Shown here piece after piece: positions 7,596 to 16,425 of a stretch of DNA of 64,000 nucleotides. A program made the translations under genes and the position numbers. Each line of letters opens with the position of its first letter. The stretch's first letter is position 1. Under the pieces are notes generated by a model. That model was not told where the DNA came from. It did not search any database and saw only the letters and a program-made list of their open reading frames with translations. Source of the DNA: an uncultured Opitutaceae bacterium (GTDB taxonomy: Bacteria > Verrucomicrobiota > Verrucomicrobiia > Opitutales > Opitutaceae); contig CALAOT010000011.1 in NCBI GenBank assembly GCA_937889545.1, forward strand, positions 33,846 to 97,845, written 5' to 3'.

Positions 7596-10592
7596 ATGGC
7601 CAGCGACGAGGATCCGACGCGGCGAGGTGATCCCGACGACTATCAGACCCGGGCGGGCCTTGTGGTAGGTCAGCTGGTGTTTGGGCGTTTCACGCTTGAG
7701 GCGCACGCTGGCAGGGGCGGGATGGGGGTTGTGTGGCGGGCGCGTGACGAGAAGTTGGAGCGGACGGTGGCGCTTAAGTTCCTGCCAGAGTTGGTGACGG
7801 CAAACGCGGAAGCCGTCAACGACCTCAAGCGTGAGACCCGTCGCGCCTTGGACCTTACGCACCCCAATATCGTCCGCATTTACGACCTTTTGCAGGACGA
7901 GCGCTTTGCGGCCATTGCGATGGAATATATCGATGGCAAGTCGCTCGGTGCGCTGAAACTTGAACAGCCGAACGGGCATTTCGAGGTTGATCAGATCAGC
8001 GATTGGGTGCGGAGCCTTTGTCAGGCACTCTCCTACGCCCATGAGAAGGCGAAGGTCGTTCACCGTGATCTCAAACCCACGAACCTGATAATCAGTTCGA
8101 AGGGCGAGTTGAAAATCACGGACTTCGGCATTTCGGCCACCATCGCTGACACTGCGACGCTGGTGAGCGGCATGGCCGGCACAAGCGGTACACCCGCCTA
8201 CATGAGCCCGCAGCAGATGTTGGGCGAGAAATCAAAGCCAACCGACGACATCTACTCGCTTGGCGCGACGCTCTACGAACTGCTCACCGGAAAGCCGCCA
8301 TTCCACACGGGCAAGATCGTGCTTCAGGTGCAGTCGAAAACACCGCCTCGGATGACGGAGCGCCGGACAGAATTGGGCGTGGCGGGACAATCGATTCCCG
8401 GAGCTTGGGAGCGGACGGTCGCTGACTGTCTGTCGAAAGAATCGGCGGCACGGCCCGCCAATATGCGGACAGTTGCTGAGCGCCTGAGCTTGGGAAAAAA
8501 CGCCCAAGATGCGAAGGATACGAAGCAGCGAGGCATTGTCCCTATCGCGCTTCAACCCGGCGCGGAAGGGGATTTGCATCTGGTACCCAAATCCAGATTG
8601 AAAGGCTCCAGCCGAAAAGCGAAAATGCCAATCGTAGGCGCTCTGGCCGCAGCTCTGCTCCTGGGCCTCGGCGCGTGGTGGTATTTCGGCTGGCATGTGC
8701 CTGCCGTCGCTGCGGAGCAGGCGCACCGTGAAGCCTTGGGCTGGGTGACCGGCCTGCCTTTGACGGCGTCAGACAACGAGATGACCGCCGCGCACGAGAA
8801 ACTCGAAGCCTATGCCCGCGCCGTCTCGCCGGAACGAGAGAGGGAAGTCCGCTCCGCTTTCGACAAGCAGCGCGGCCTAATTGCTGCGGAACGGGAGCGG
8901 ATTCATTTGGCCAACGCCCGCGGCGGGATCATCGTGCGGACCGAGCCGGCGGGCGCGGAGGTGATGATTGGCTCATTCGAGCACGGCAAGAGTCCGATCA
9001 CTGTCAAGGAGGTGCCGCTCGGGCGCTATCCGGTGATCGCTCGGTTGGACAACTACGAGGATCGGGTGGGCGAGATCGTGGTGGAGGAGAATCGGTTTTC
9101 GGAGCTGGACGCACGGCTCGTTCGCTCGGCTGGAACGCTCCGGATTCTTACTGAGCCTTCGGTTGTAGCGTGGCAGGTGAGAGGTGCCGAAACCGCCGAG
9201 AAGGGCCAGGGTCTGCAGGAACTCAAGTTGCCGACGGGTCATTACGAAGTGGTGTTCTCTCGCGAGGGATGGCCGGAAAGTCGTGCTCAGGTGGATATCA
9301 AACGAAACGAGGCGGTCCAACTGCTGGGTGATTTGGCTGGAGGCATGCTGTCGCTGGAAACGAGCCTTGTTGGCGTGGCGTGGGAGCTTCGCGACGCAAA
9401 AGGCATCATCCTCAGCGCCGGCAAAACGCCCACGGCAAGAATGGAGCTGCCAGTGGGCCATTATGAGGTTAGTTTCAAACGGAGTGGATGGCCTGAACAG
9501 GGCAGGAGTGTCGACATCAAGAAGAATGAATCGGCCCTGGCGTTCGCCGAGTTCCCCGCAGGAAGGATGCATATGATATCCGAGCCGGCCGGGGCCGAGG
9601 TTTGGATCAACGGGGCGTTGGTCGGGAAGACGCCATTGGCGACTCAAGAATATCCAGCGGGTATGGATTTGGCGGTGCAAATCAAATTGCCCGGCTACCG
9701 TCGCTGGGAGCAAACCGTGCGGCTTACGGGTGATAATGAGGTCACGATAAACACCGGCGCGCTGATACCGCTTTCGGGTGCGATCAAGCTTCATTTTGCA
9801 CATCCCGACTATTGGACGGATTCCGCTCCACCAACCTTGCTTCTTGATGGAACGGAATTGCGCGATGTTCGTTTCGATCCGGCAGTCATTACTCTAGCCG
9901 GCATCAAACCCGGACGCCATACACTAGAAGTTCACCACCCTGATTTTTGGGATTGGACTCAAGTGCTCAATATTGCCGATGGTGATCGAGTGGACATGAC
10001 GGCGGATCCGGCCCCAAAACCGGCGCATCTTACAGTTACGGTGAATCCCCAAGTGTCGTTCTCCATCAGAATCAATGGCAACGCAGTGGCTTTTTATCCC
10101 AGTCGTGCGAACGACCTTGAGCTTCCTTTAGGGAAAAACGTTAAGATCGAAATCAGAGCGCGCGGGTATGCCAAGGTCGAGCGGGACTTCACTCTGAAGG
10201 CTAATCAACGTGAAGTTTGGAATGTGGAGCTCGCCGCCCTACCACCTGGGAGGATTAAGGTTGCTTGGAATACAACCGGCCGCTCGGTGCTTAGTGCGGT
10301 AGGTGTGCTCGGTCCCGTCGCATTGGTTCCTTTATTGGGACGCACGAAAGGGGTAAATCACATATTATTAGATGGGCGAGAAGTGGGGTCTTTTTCTGGA
10401 GCACTAGGGGATATGTCATGGACTTCCGATGACCTTGTGGAAGGAGAATATCGGCTCGATGTATATGCCGATAGGCCTGACAATGTGCCTCCACGGGTGA
10501 CGATTCCTTTTGGAATGGTCGGAGTGCGGCCGGGAGAGATTGCTTTAATCTATTTGGACAGAACGGAAATCACCTACGAAAAGATTAGGTGA
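7596..10592 (+). CDS. PEGA-domain transmembrane Ser/Thr protein kinase
   Basis: About 998 residues. The kinase domain (about 25-290) has the Gly loop AGRGGMGVVW, Lys in VALKFLPE, catalytic loop VHRDLKPTN, DFG in ITDFGIS and an activation segment ending GTPAYMSPQQM: a complete Hanks-type kinase. A basic juxtamembrane stretch and a TM helix (IVGALAAALLLGLGAWWYFGW, about 346-367) follow. The long extracytoplasmic part contains repeated PEGA-type domains (GIIVRTEPAGAEVMIG, MHMISEPAGAEVWINGALVGKTP, LTVTVNPQVSFSIRING) and tandem 'G(H/H)YEVxFxRxGWPE' units. I chose ATG 7596, preceded by GTGGGG, over a GTG nine bases upstream. It follows the FHA regulator by 154 bp and could phosphorylate it or the SrfB-associated proteins. 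Substrate is unknown. Confidence 0.9.
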   Translation: MASDEDPTRRGDPDDYQTRAGLVVGQLVFGRFTLEAHAGRGGMGVVWRARDEKLERTVALKFLPELVTANAEAVNDLKRETRRALDLTHPNIVRIYDLLQDERFAAIAMEYIDGKSLGALKLEQPNGHFEVDQISDWVRSLCQALSYAHEKAKVVHRDLKPTNLIISSKGELKITDFGISATIADTATLVSGMAGTSGTPAYMSPQQMLGEKSKPTDDIYSLGATLYELLTGKPPFHTGKIVLQVQSKTPPRMTERRTELGVAGQSIPGAWERTVADCLSKESAARPANMRTVAERLSLGKNAQDAKDTKQRGIVPIALQPGAEGDLHLVPKSRLKGSSRKAKMPIVGALAAALLLGLGAWWYFGWHVPAVAAEQAHREALGWVTGLPLTASDNEMTAAHEKLEAYARAVSPEREREVRSAFDKQRGLIAAERERIHLANARGGIIVRTEPAGAEVMIGSFEHGKSPITVKEVPLGRYPVIARLDNYEDRVGEIVVEENRFSELDARLVRSAGTLRILTEPSVVAWQVRGAETAEKGQGLQELKLPTGHYEVVFSREGWPESRAQVDIKRNEAVQLLGDLAGGMLSLETSLVGVAWELRDAKGIILSAGKTPTARMELPVGHYEVSFKRSGWPEQGRSVDIKKNESALAFAEFPAGRMHMISEPAGAEVWINGALVGKTPLATQEYPAGMDLAVQIKLPGYRRWEQTVRLTGDNEVTINTGALIPLSGAIKLHFAHPDYWTDSAPPTLLLDGTELRDVRFDPAVITLAGIKPGRHTLEVHHPDFWDWTQVLNIADGDRVDMTADPAPKPAHLTVTVNPQVSFSIRINGNAVAFYPSRANDLELPLGKNVKIEIRARGYAKVERDFTLKANQREVWNVELAALPPGRIKVAWNTTGRSVLSAVGVLGPVALVPLLGRTKGVNHILLDGREVGSFSGALGDMSWTSDDLVEGEYRLDVYADRPDNVPPRVTIPFGMVGVRPGEIALIYLDRTEITYEKIR

Positions 10593-10639
10593 CCAGAATC
10601 AAACGGCGCTGGCGTGTTGCACGACTTGGTTATAATTAG

Positions 10640-10679
10640 TGGGCGCACAGGAATTCGAACCCCGAACCCAAGGATTATG
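10640..10679 (-). repeat. Decayed 3' half of tRNA-Ile2(CAU)
   Basis: Read on the minus strand this is CATAATCCTTGGG followed by a TTCGAAT T-loop and a GCGCCCA acceptor. It matches exon 2 of the tRNA at 17075-17114 with a few substitutions that weaken the T stem and acceptor. It begins at C34 of the anticodon. The bases just upstream (minus strand) are GGGCCT, identical to tRNA positions 1-6, so this could be a tRNA with its D arm deleted, or a recombination end. It cannot be functional. It marks the left edge of the island. Confidence 0.75.
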
Positions 10680-10815
10680 AGGCCCTAGGTGCAGATCGGC
10701 AGGCATGAGTCGGCTATGGTCCGTAGGCAAATGACAAGATGGGGTTCGATGGAAAGACGCATTCGGAAGATGAAATTAATATTGTTTTTCAAGATACGGC
10801 CCCTAAGGCTTGCCG

Positions 10816-11106
10816 ATGAGGTTTACCTGGGACCCGCGAAAGGAGATCACCAATCTTGCGAAACACGGCGTATCGTTCTCCGATGCCAAACGGGCCTTTG
10901 GCGATTCCCTCGCAATCGTTGCTTTCGAAGACGTGCATAGCCCACGAGGAATTCATGAACTTCGTTGGTGGTTACTCGGAAAGGTGGGTGGGCGCATAAT
11001 GCTTGTACGGTATTCTCATCGTCCGAATGGAGTGATCCGAATAATTGGCGCCGGATATTGGGAAATTGGAGCCAAACTTTATGAAGAAGAAAATAGAGAT
11101 CGCTGA
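10816..11106 (+). CDS. brnT: BrnT-family toxin (type II TA)
   Basis: 96 residues from ATG 10816; a TTG six bases upstream is also possible. It opens MRFTWDPRKEITNLAKHGVSF, the BrnT hallmark (F-WD--K---N--KH-V-F), and continues with FGD, the RW-like strand and a RIIGAGYWE stretch. BrnT is a RelE-fold ribosome-dependent mRNA-cleaving toxin, and this copy has the family's usual length. It overlaps by 26 bp the next gene, a ribbon-helix-helix protein of the BrnA type, the usual toxin-first order of brnTA. The C-terminal HER-like region is diverged (GAGYWEIGAKLYEEENR rather than the usual S-R-A-ER-YE), so activity is uncertain. It lies just inside the island, after a decayed tRNA. Confidence 0.85.
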   Translation: MRFTWDPRKEITNLAKHGVSFSDAKRAFGDSLAIVAFEDVHSPRGIHELRWWLLGKVGGRIMLVRYSHRPNGVIRIIGAGYWEIGAKLYEEENRDR

Positions 11107-11365
11107 AAGACCCGAATTCGACAGCGCGGGATATCAGGTCAACATGAGGGACCTGAACGGGGAGCCATTGCCGAACGTAAAGGGTCTGGATTTTAGGCCA
11201 TTCAAACACGGTGGAGCCCGGGTTGGTGCAGGACGTAAGCCGTCAGGCCGAAAGGCTGTGCTCTTGCGGCTTAGCCCCAAACTGATCTCGGCGATGCGAA
11301 AGGAAGCCGAAAGAATGAACAAGACGCTCTCTCAGGTAGCCGAGGAACGTCTGGCGCAAATCTGA
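11081..11365 (+). CDS. brnA: BrnA-like ribbon-helix-helix antitoxin
   Basis: 94 residues starting MKKKIEIAERPEFDS at ATG 11081, inside the 3' end of brnT (26-bp overlap, other frame), so translation is probably coupled. The N-terminal half is the likely toxin-wrapping segment. The C-terminal half has a basic stretch (GGARVGAGRKPSGRK), a short strand (AVLLRLSPKL) and two helices (AMRKEAERMNKTLSQVAEERL), as in RHH DNA-binding antitoxins. BrnA normally neutralises BrnT and represses the shared promoter. An earlier in-frame ATG at 11045 would add 12 residues but lies deeper in the toxin gene. The order of RHH and neutralising parts should be checked against true BrnA proteins. Confidence 0.75.
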   Translation: MKKKIEIAERPEFDSAGYQVNMRDLNGEPLPNVKGLDFRPFKHGGARVGAGRKPSGRKAVLLRLSPKLISAMRKEAERMNKTLSQVAEERLAQI

Positions 11366-11443
11366 ATTGTTTTGGCATCGACGTGCTGGCTGCGAACAAT
11401 CTGGTGCAGTTTATTGCCACTGGCTGTGGTTAAAGTTCGCGCG

Positions 11444-11581
11444 TTATTTCGCAGGCTCCGCGTATCTGTCCAGCCAATCGAGAATCTCTTTGATCAATGC
11501 ATTTTGCGGGAAAGGCCCGTGGCCGGTGTCAAAGACGACGTGGCGTTTTTGATCCGGCTGCATCCCGAGCAGGCGGAACAT
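11444..11581 (-). pseudogene. C-terminal remnant of an alpha/beta-hydrolase domain
   Basis: The minus strand encodes, to a TAA stop, a ~50-residue tail around QFPMFRLLG...KRHVVFDTGHGPF...LIKEILDWLDRY. This resembles the last strand-His loop-helix of dienelactone/prolyl-oligopeptidase-type hydrolase domains, with DTGHGP carrying the catalytic His. Such tails also end some bacterial Ser/Thr kinase-hydrolase fusions. No nucleophile motif or upstream body is present, so it is a fragment. It may belong to the same dead gene as the frameshifted reading frame just to the right. Confidence 0.5.
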
Positions 11582-11658
11582 GGGAAATTGCGAACTCCAT
11601 TACCGGGATGGTGGCGCGGCACGGGGTGCGCATTCGGCGTCCCACCGTAAGCAAGTTC

Positions 11659-12223
11659 TCACTGCGGCGGCGGTACCGTTGCGGCGCGGAGGCGCTCAAT
11701 CTCCTTCAACGCCTCCTGCACATCCACCGACAGTCGGCCGACGGTCTTGTCGGGGGGGAAGGTCGTGGCGGCTTGGTCCAGCAGTTCCCTGCGGCGTGCG
11801 GCCTCAAAGCGAATGGTGGGATCAAAGGAAGCCCGCCGCACGAATACGAATGACGGCCAGGTGTTTCTGGGCGCACCAGTATTCAGGGAAACTCGGCACC
11901 CACCCCTTATAGGCGCTCAGTAATTCATCCGCCCATTTCCTGGCCTGCGCATGGTCGCCGCTTTTCCACAACGTCTCGACCCATGCGTCTTCGACAACCC
12001 ACACGACCATGTCGCCATCGCAAACGCCGTAGACGGATAGGGTTTCCCTGGTTGCCTTTAAACGATCTCTCACCGCCTTCAGCCGCGTTGCAGCTTCGGC
12101 ATTTGGGCCGGAGCCGGCTAGGGCCAGCGCTGCGAAGCCGTCGGCCGTCGCCCGGTGTTTGAGCAATTCCTCGCTGACCGGCTGCTCCTTCAGGAGATCA
12201 AGGTTCAAGAACCGGCCCAGCAA
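11659..12223 (-). pseudogene. Frameshifted helical-repeat-like protein of unknown function
   Basis: Two overlapping minus-strand frames read as one protein if a one-base shift near 11825-11840 is corrected. The first (12223 to ~11822) includes DGDMVVWVVEDAWVETLWKSGDHAQARKWADELLSAYKGWVPSFPEYW. The second continues RRASFDPTIRFEAARRRELLDQAATTFPPDKTVGRLSVDVQEALKEIERLRA. The alternation of Ala-rich helices resembles TPR-like repeats. No start context or partner gene is evident, and the family is not recognised. Frameshifts here and in the nearby AbiE toxin fit a decaying island, although an assembly error is possible. Confidence 0.45.
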
Positions 12224-12420
12224 TTGATATCTTTCGTTTGCGACGGACTATCGCGGCATACGAGGTTGCCGGAACAGGCTTCGGGGACCCGCGAAGGGGT
12301 GCCCAGGGCAAGAAAGATGGGGTCAGGAGCGCCGTTTCAAGAACCTCAAAAGTGGCCAAGTTATGGCCAAGCACATTTTACTAGTATTCAACGATTATCA
12401 TACAACTCATTGATAATAAA

Positions 12421-12457
12421 TGGTGGACTCACAGGGATTCGAACCCTGAATCAAAGG
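12421..12457 (-). repeat. tRNA-Ile2-like 3' end with encoded CCA
   Basis: On the minus strand the sequence runs CCTTTGATT, a perfect CAGGG-TTCGAAT-CCCTG T arm, then TGAGTCC-A-CCA. It differs from the tRNA exon at 17075-17108 by about three substitutions, two of them in the acceptor strand. It also encodes CCA, which the intact gene does not. The anticodon arm is missing and the fragment joins the 3' end of a truncated ATPase frame. It is best read as an old integration end. Confidence 0.7.
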
Positions 12458-12863
12458 AGGTCGCGATCTTCTTCAACGTGCCGGGTACCCAAAAATTGAT
12501 ATCAACGCTGTAGAATCGTCCGGCTAGGTCTGGATTGTTTCGGACGGGATCATCTCCTCGGTGGGGCACTGTTAGGACTACGAGGCGTACGGCTCGTGCT
12601 GCAGCACCCTTCATCTGCTGACACAATCGCTTCTGGAGTTGTCTGCTGACGTAGTGGAAGTCGTCGATAATCACGGGCATTCTCGCGGCAGCAACTTGGT
12701 GAATGATAACATCGCGAGGTGGGGGCTCCATGTAATTACCGGCCGCAGGTATCTGTGCTAGCGCCTGATTCCAAAACTCGTTGTCTGAATGTGTGTGAAT
12801 CTGTGTGTTGGATTCATCAACTTCCAGACCGACCCTAGGGGTGGAGCGAAAAACCGGACTCGA
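12429..12863 (-). pseudogene. Fragment of a P-loop NTPase
   Basis: An open frame of 144 codons without a convincing start. It contains a Walker-B-like strand MPVIIDDFHYVS, then ARAVRLVVLTVPHRGDDPVRNNPDLAGRFYSVDINFW, typical of the sensor region of AAA/STAND ATPases. The Walker A part is absent. The frame runs into the tRNA-like fragment at its 3' end, so the gene was cut by the recombination that left the tRNA end. Such ATPases occur in defence islands, but too little remains to assign a function. Confidence 0.5.
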
Positions 12864-12988
12864 TCAACGGCGCTTGTGCACCCTGGGCTCGAAACGGTTC
12901 GGCCGGTGAGGGAGTCGGTCTTCGGCCAGGAGGTCGAGGAGGGCGGCCCGATGGGATTTGTGCTTGCGGGGGCAGACGGCGAGGATCC

Positions 12989-14164
12989 TCAGTGCTGCGG
13001 CGTCGCCTTAGCGGCTGGCTTGGGACCGGCGGGGGACGTGGGCGGCAACTTGGAATTCGCGTTGTCGGGATGGATGGTCCCCTCGAAACCCTGCGACAAG
13101 GCCTTTACGAAGCCATGATGCAGACCGTTCGCTATAGTCCTCAGCGTCTTCACATCCAGGCCCTGCGCATCGCCCGAGAAAGGGACCCGGGTGGCCAACT
13201 GCTTTGTCTCGCTGTTCTTGAACAATTCGAGCACGGCGACGACGGCGCTCTTCCATATGCGCTCCCCAATGTTTTTCTTATCATTGTCAAAATTCTTGAA
13301 GTCGACGTGGTCCAGGAACGGTTTCACGTATCCCTCATAGTGTCCCTTTTGCATGGCCATCTGTCCGAATATTTCGAACTGCCCCCGTGACGCGTCGATG
13401 CCGACGTAGGCCCTAAGCAAATCGTTCAGAGCCGGTAGCGAAACCTTTTTCAATTCAACGGCTAGTTCGAAGTGAGGCTGAACGGCAAGAGGCTCCAATT
13501 TCGCGTGAAGGCGCAGCTGGCCGTTTCCGAGCGATCGGCCCGAGATATCAATCTTCGCAGGAAAGACGTCGCCGGTCTCCGACGGGCGGTTGCGCAAGCC
13601 CGTGGCAATGACCTCAATGTCTTGGATCGCGACGTCCACGCGCGGCTCTCGCGTCGTGTCGACAAAGCGAATGATGCCGCCCTTTATCTCGAGATGCGCG
13701 ATATCGATCGGGAAGATGTCGTTGATGGCATCCTGCCAGCGGTGGTCGGCTGTTAGCTGGCTCGTCTCATCGCTGGGGCCGTGAAGAAATACCAGGCGCC
13801 CGTCCGTGACATAGATGTCGCTGACAAATCTTCCGCGGAATAGGTCCCGCCAGGCGACGGAGAAGTCGATCCTGCTCGCGGTGAAGAATGGTTCTGGTAC
13901 CTTTCCGTTGCTCTTGACGATTTCGATATCGTCAATGCGGTATGCGCCCCGCCACAGGTGCAGACCGATATCGCCCACGTGACCCGCATAGCCGGGTATC
14001 TGGCTGAGCCGGCGATTGATTGCACGGTGAACGTAACTCGGCGCCAATAGCCGTGCGGCCACAGCAGTCGCAGCGATAGCCAGCACCGTCCACAGAATCG
14101 CGCTCGGCCAGCGGCGAATCCAGCGAGCATAGGGCCTTTTCTTCGATTCGAACGATGGGCCCAT
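12989..14164 (-). CDS. DUF748/AsmA-like membrane-anchored protein
   Basis: 391 residues: an N-terminal basic segment, one TM helix (AILWTVLAIAATAVAARLLA, about 22-41), then a long periplasmic region. Its motifs include GDIGLHLWRGAYRIDDIEIVKSNGKVPEPFFTASRIDFSVAWRDLFRGRFVSDIYVTDGRLVFL, HLEIKGGIIRFVD and FEIFGQMAMQKGHYEGYVKPF. These recall DUF748 and the bridge-like AsmA family implicated in envelope lipid homeostasis. It seems intact, ends in a Pro/Ala-rich tail, and stands alone between remnants. It may be a core gene trapped in the island or part of the cargo. Confidence 0.7.
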   Translation of the reverse strand: MGPSFESKKRPYARWIRRWPSAILWTVLAIAATAVAARLLAPSYVHRAINRRLSQIPGYAGHVGDIGLHLWRGAYRIDDIEIVKSNGKVPEPFFTASRIDFSVAWRDLFRGRFVSDIYVTDGRLVFLHGPSDETSQLTADHRWQDAINDIFPIDIAHLEIKGGIIRFVDTTREPRVDVAIQDIEVIATGLRNRPSETGDVFPAKIDISGRSLGNGQLRLHAKLEPLAVQPHFELAVELKKVSLPALNDLLRAYVGIDASRGQFEIFGQMAMQKGHYEGYVKPFLDHVDFKNFDNDKKNIGERIWKSAVVAVLELFKNSETKQLATRVPFSGDAQGLDVKTLRTIANGLHHGFVKALSQGFEGTIHPDNANSKLPPTSPAGPKPAAKATPQH

Positions 14165-14584
14165 TGCATCCTACAGTCTATCGCGCCCAACCCCGGTTCC
14201 CTGCGAACTGTCGAATATCCACTCGATTCTGCAGAAGCCCCGGAGCGCGTGAGGTTATTCTCGACGAATTGGTCGTGGAAGAATTACTCAGCGTATGGTG
14301 CCTTAAAAGTAAGCGTTCAAGTTCACCGCGGCGGGTTCTCGTAGGTTCTGGGTACGGTTGCAAGCGCACAGTTCCGGATCGCGGGGCGGCTGTGTGCCCG
14401 ATTGTGATAGGACGTTCGAAGCCGACCGCCGGAGTGAATGTTGGCGCGGCAAATTATCCTGAGGGCCGAAGGGACTGGCAGCCAGGTTAAGGTATATTGA
14501 GAGCATGGATTAGATGGCGTATTAACGACACGGATACGTTATAACAATCTTGTCGGCGAACTGATCGACGGCAGGGTCGGCCGG
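14165..14584. other. Non-coding stretch upstream of IS66 tnpC
   Basis: No convincing gene, tRNA or hairpin was found in these 420 bp. The expected IS66 terminal inverted repeat upstream of tnpC could not be recognised, so the left boundary of the insertion sequence is unknown. Confidence 0.4.
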
Positions 14585-16132
14585 GTGATCGCTGCCGCAG
14601 CACCCGCCGAGGAGGTTGGGCTTCTTAAGAAGGAAAACGAGGAGCTGCGCGAGCTCAACCGCCTGCTGGAGTTGAAGGTCGAGAAGCTTGAGTGGCAACT
14701 GTGGAGCCCAAAATCCGAGCGGCACGTTTCGGACGACAAGAGGCAGCAAAAGCTGTTTGCCGAGCCTGTTATCGAACCGGCGCCGGCTACGCCAGAGGCT
14801 TCGAACCCATCGCACAAGACGCAAACGAGCCGGATTCCCAAGGGGCCCAAGCCGCTGGATCCGTCGCTGCCAAGGCAGAGGATCCAAGTGCCCGATCCGG
14901 ATTTGAAGGAGCTCATGTGCCCGGAGAGCGGCAGGCCGCGGCAACCGGCATTTGTGGAGCGGATCGAAGTGTTGGCCCGCAAGGCGGCGGAGTATTACGT
15001 GAAAGTCTATGAGAGGACCGTCTTCACGAGCCCCCTGAAGACGGCGCCGGTATACTCTCCCCGGCCGGACGAGGTGCTTCCCCGGTCGCGGACCCACGCG
15101 AGCGTGGTGGCGCACATCGCCTGCGCGCACTTTGCCGACCATCAGCCCTATTTTCGAATCGAGGGCCAACTGGCTCGGGTGGGCGTCCGCCTTCCCCGCA
15201 ATTGCCAGGTCTCTCTGATGCGTCAGCTCGATGAACGTGTGGTGCCGCTGGTGCGCCACCTTAAGATGGAGATTCTCGGCAGCGGCTACGTTCAGCTCGA
15301 CGCCACGGCAATCAACGTCGCCGACCCGGCTCGTCCGGGACGGCTGCGCGAAGCGAGCCTGTGGGTCTACCGGAGCCAGGCCGGGGCGGTGTGGTTCGAT
15401 TACCAACCCAACAAGTCGCCGAAAGGGCCGGGCCGGATACTTTCGGAGGCGAAATACCGAGGTTTGTTGCAAACCGATGCTGCGGTCGGCTTGGGGAATA
15501 TCGGTCCGCCCCGCCAGATCGTCTCCTTGGGTTGCCATGCGCACCTTCGCAGACCGTTCTTCCATTCGTTCAAGGGACGGGAAAAGAAGGCTGTGCGCTA
15601 CCTGAAGGCCATCAATCGCATGTTTCGGGTCGACCGGCTGGCTAAGCGCTTCAGCTTGTCCATGAAAAAACGCCAAAAGCTTCGGGAAAAACACAGCTTG
15701 CCCCTGTTCCGCGAAATGCTCGTTTGGGCCAAGCAGGAGATGACGACGCCGAAAACCGATCTGGCCAATGGGATGCATTATCTATTAGCCCATCAAGTTG
15801 CGCTGGAGCGGTGTCTGAGCGTTCCGGAAGCCGAACTGTCGAACAATGGCGCTGAAAACGCCGTCCGCCCGCTCAAGCTGGGCGCGAAGAACTGGCTCGC
15901 GATTGGCCATCCATCGGCCGGACCCCGGTTGGCCAACCTCTTCACCCTGGTCGAGAACTGCCGCCACGCAGAAATCGATCCGGAGGCATGTTTGATCGAT
16001 CTCATCGCCCGCCTGCCGGACCATCCGGCAAAGGACATTGCGGCGTTGTCGCCATGGCGGTGGAAACCGGAGTCCGGACCGGCAGTTTCGATCACTTCCG
16101 CGGTCGGGTCTTCGCGAGGTCCAGGCCGCTGA
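14585..16132 (+). CDS. tnpC: IS66 family transposase TnpC
   Basis: 515 residues from GTG 14585. An N-terminal leucine-zipper region (KKENEELRELNRLLELKVEKLEWQLW) is followed by SPKSERH, typical of IS66 TnpC. A Zn-ribbon-like part and the Pro-rich GAPV region are weakly kept. The DDE core includes YVQLDATAINV and GCHAHLRRPFF, with the acidic residue in the conserved EAELSNNGAENAVRPLKLGAKNWL. Near the C-terminus comes LFTLVENCRHAEIDPEACLIDLIARLP. The core seems intact and of normal length. The last 14 codons overlap tnpB on the other strand, and the tail (GPAVSITSAVGSSRGPGR) may derive from a junction rather than from the original gene. Confidence 0.9.
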   Translation: MIAAAAPAEEVGLLKKENEELRELNRLLELKVEKLEWQLWSPKSERHVSDDKRQQKLFAEPVIEPAPATPEASNPSHKTQTSRIPKGPKPLDPSLPRQRIQVPDPDLKELMCPESGRPRQPAFVERIEVLARKAAEYYVKVYERTVFTSPLKTAPVYSPRPDEVLPRSRTHASVVAHIACAHFADHQPYFRIEGQLARVGVRLPRNCQVSLMRQLDERVVPLVRHLKMEILGSGYVQLDATAINVADPARPGRLREASLWVYRSQAGAVWFDYQPNKSPKGPGRILSEAKYRGLLQTDAAVGLGNIGPPRQIVSLGCHAHLRRPFFHSFKGREKKAVRYLKAINRMFRVDRLAKRFSLSMKKRQKLREKHSLPLFREMLVWAKQEMTTPKTDLANGMHYLLAHQVALERCLSVPEAELSNNGAENAVRPLKLGAKNWLAIGHPSAGPRLANLFTLVENCRHAEIDPEACLIDLIARLPDHPAKDIAALSPWRWKPESGPAVSITSAVGSSRGPGR

Positions 16133-16421
16133 GCAGGAGCTGCAACTCGGCGGCTGTCAGTTCGACTGTCGTCTCGCCGAACTGCGGCCAGCGGTAGGTC
16201 CCAATCATAAGCCGTTTTGCGCAGACCCAGATTCCTCCTGAATCGAAGAAGAAGGCCTTGATCATGTCGCGCCATCGATTGGCAAAGAGATAAATGTCGC
16301 CGTTGAGAGGCGGCCGGCCCAGGGCGTGTTCGATTACGGCCTGCAGGCTAAAGCCTCGCCTGAGATCGGTGACCCCCGTGGCGAGGAAGATTCGGACCCG
16401 GCCGCCGCCGATGGCAACCAT
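16092..16421 (-). CDS. tnpB: IS66 accessory protein TnpB
   Basis: 109 residues with the TnpB pattern: GGRVRIFLATGVTDLRRGF, GDIYLFANRWRDMIKAFFFDSGGIWVCAKRL and GTYRWPQ...VELTAAELQLLLSGLDL. TnpB is required with TnpA for IS66 transposition, but its biochemical role is unclear. Its length is slightly below the usual ~115. It starts 4 bp after the tnpA frame ends and faces tnpC tail to tail, which is atypical. Confidence 0.85.
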   Translation of the reverse strand: MVAIGGGRVRIFLATGVTDLRRGFSLQAVIEHALGRPPLNGDIYLFANRWRDMIKAFFFDSGGIWVCAKRLMIGTYRWPQFGETTVELTAAELQLLLSGLDLAKTRPRK

Positions 16422-16425
16422 GGCC

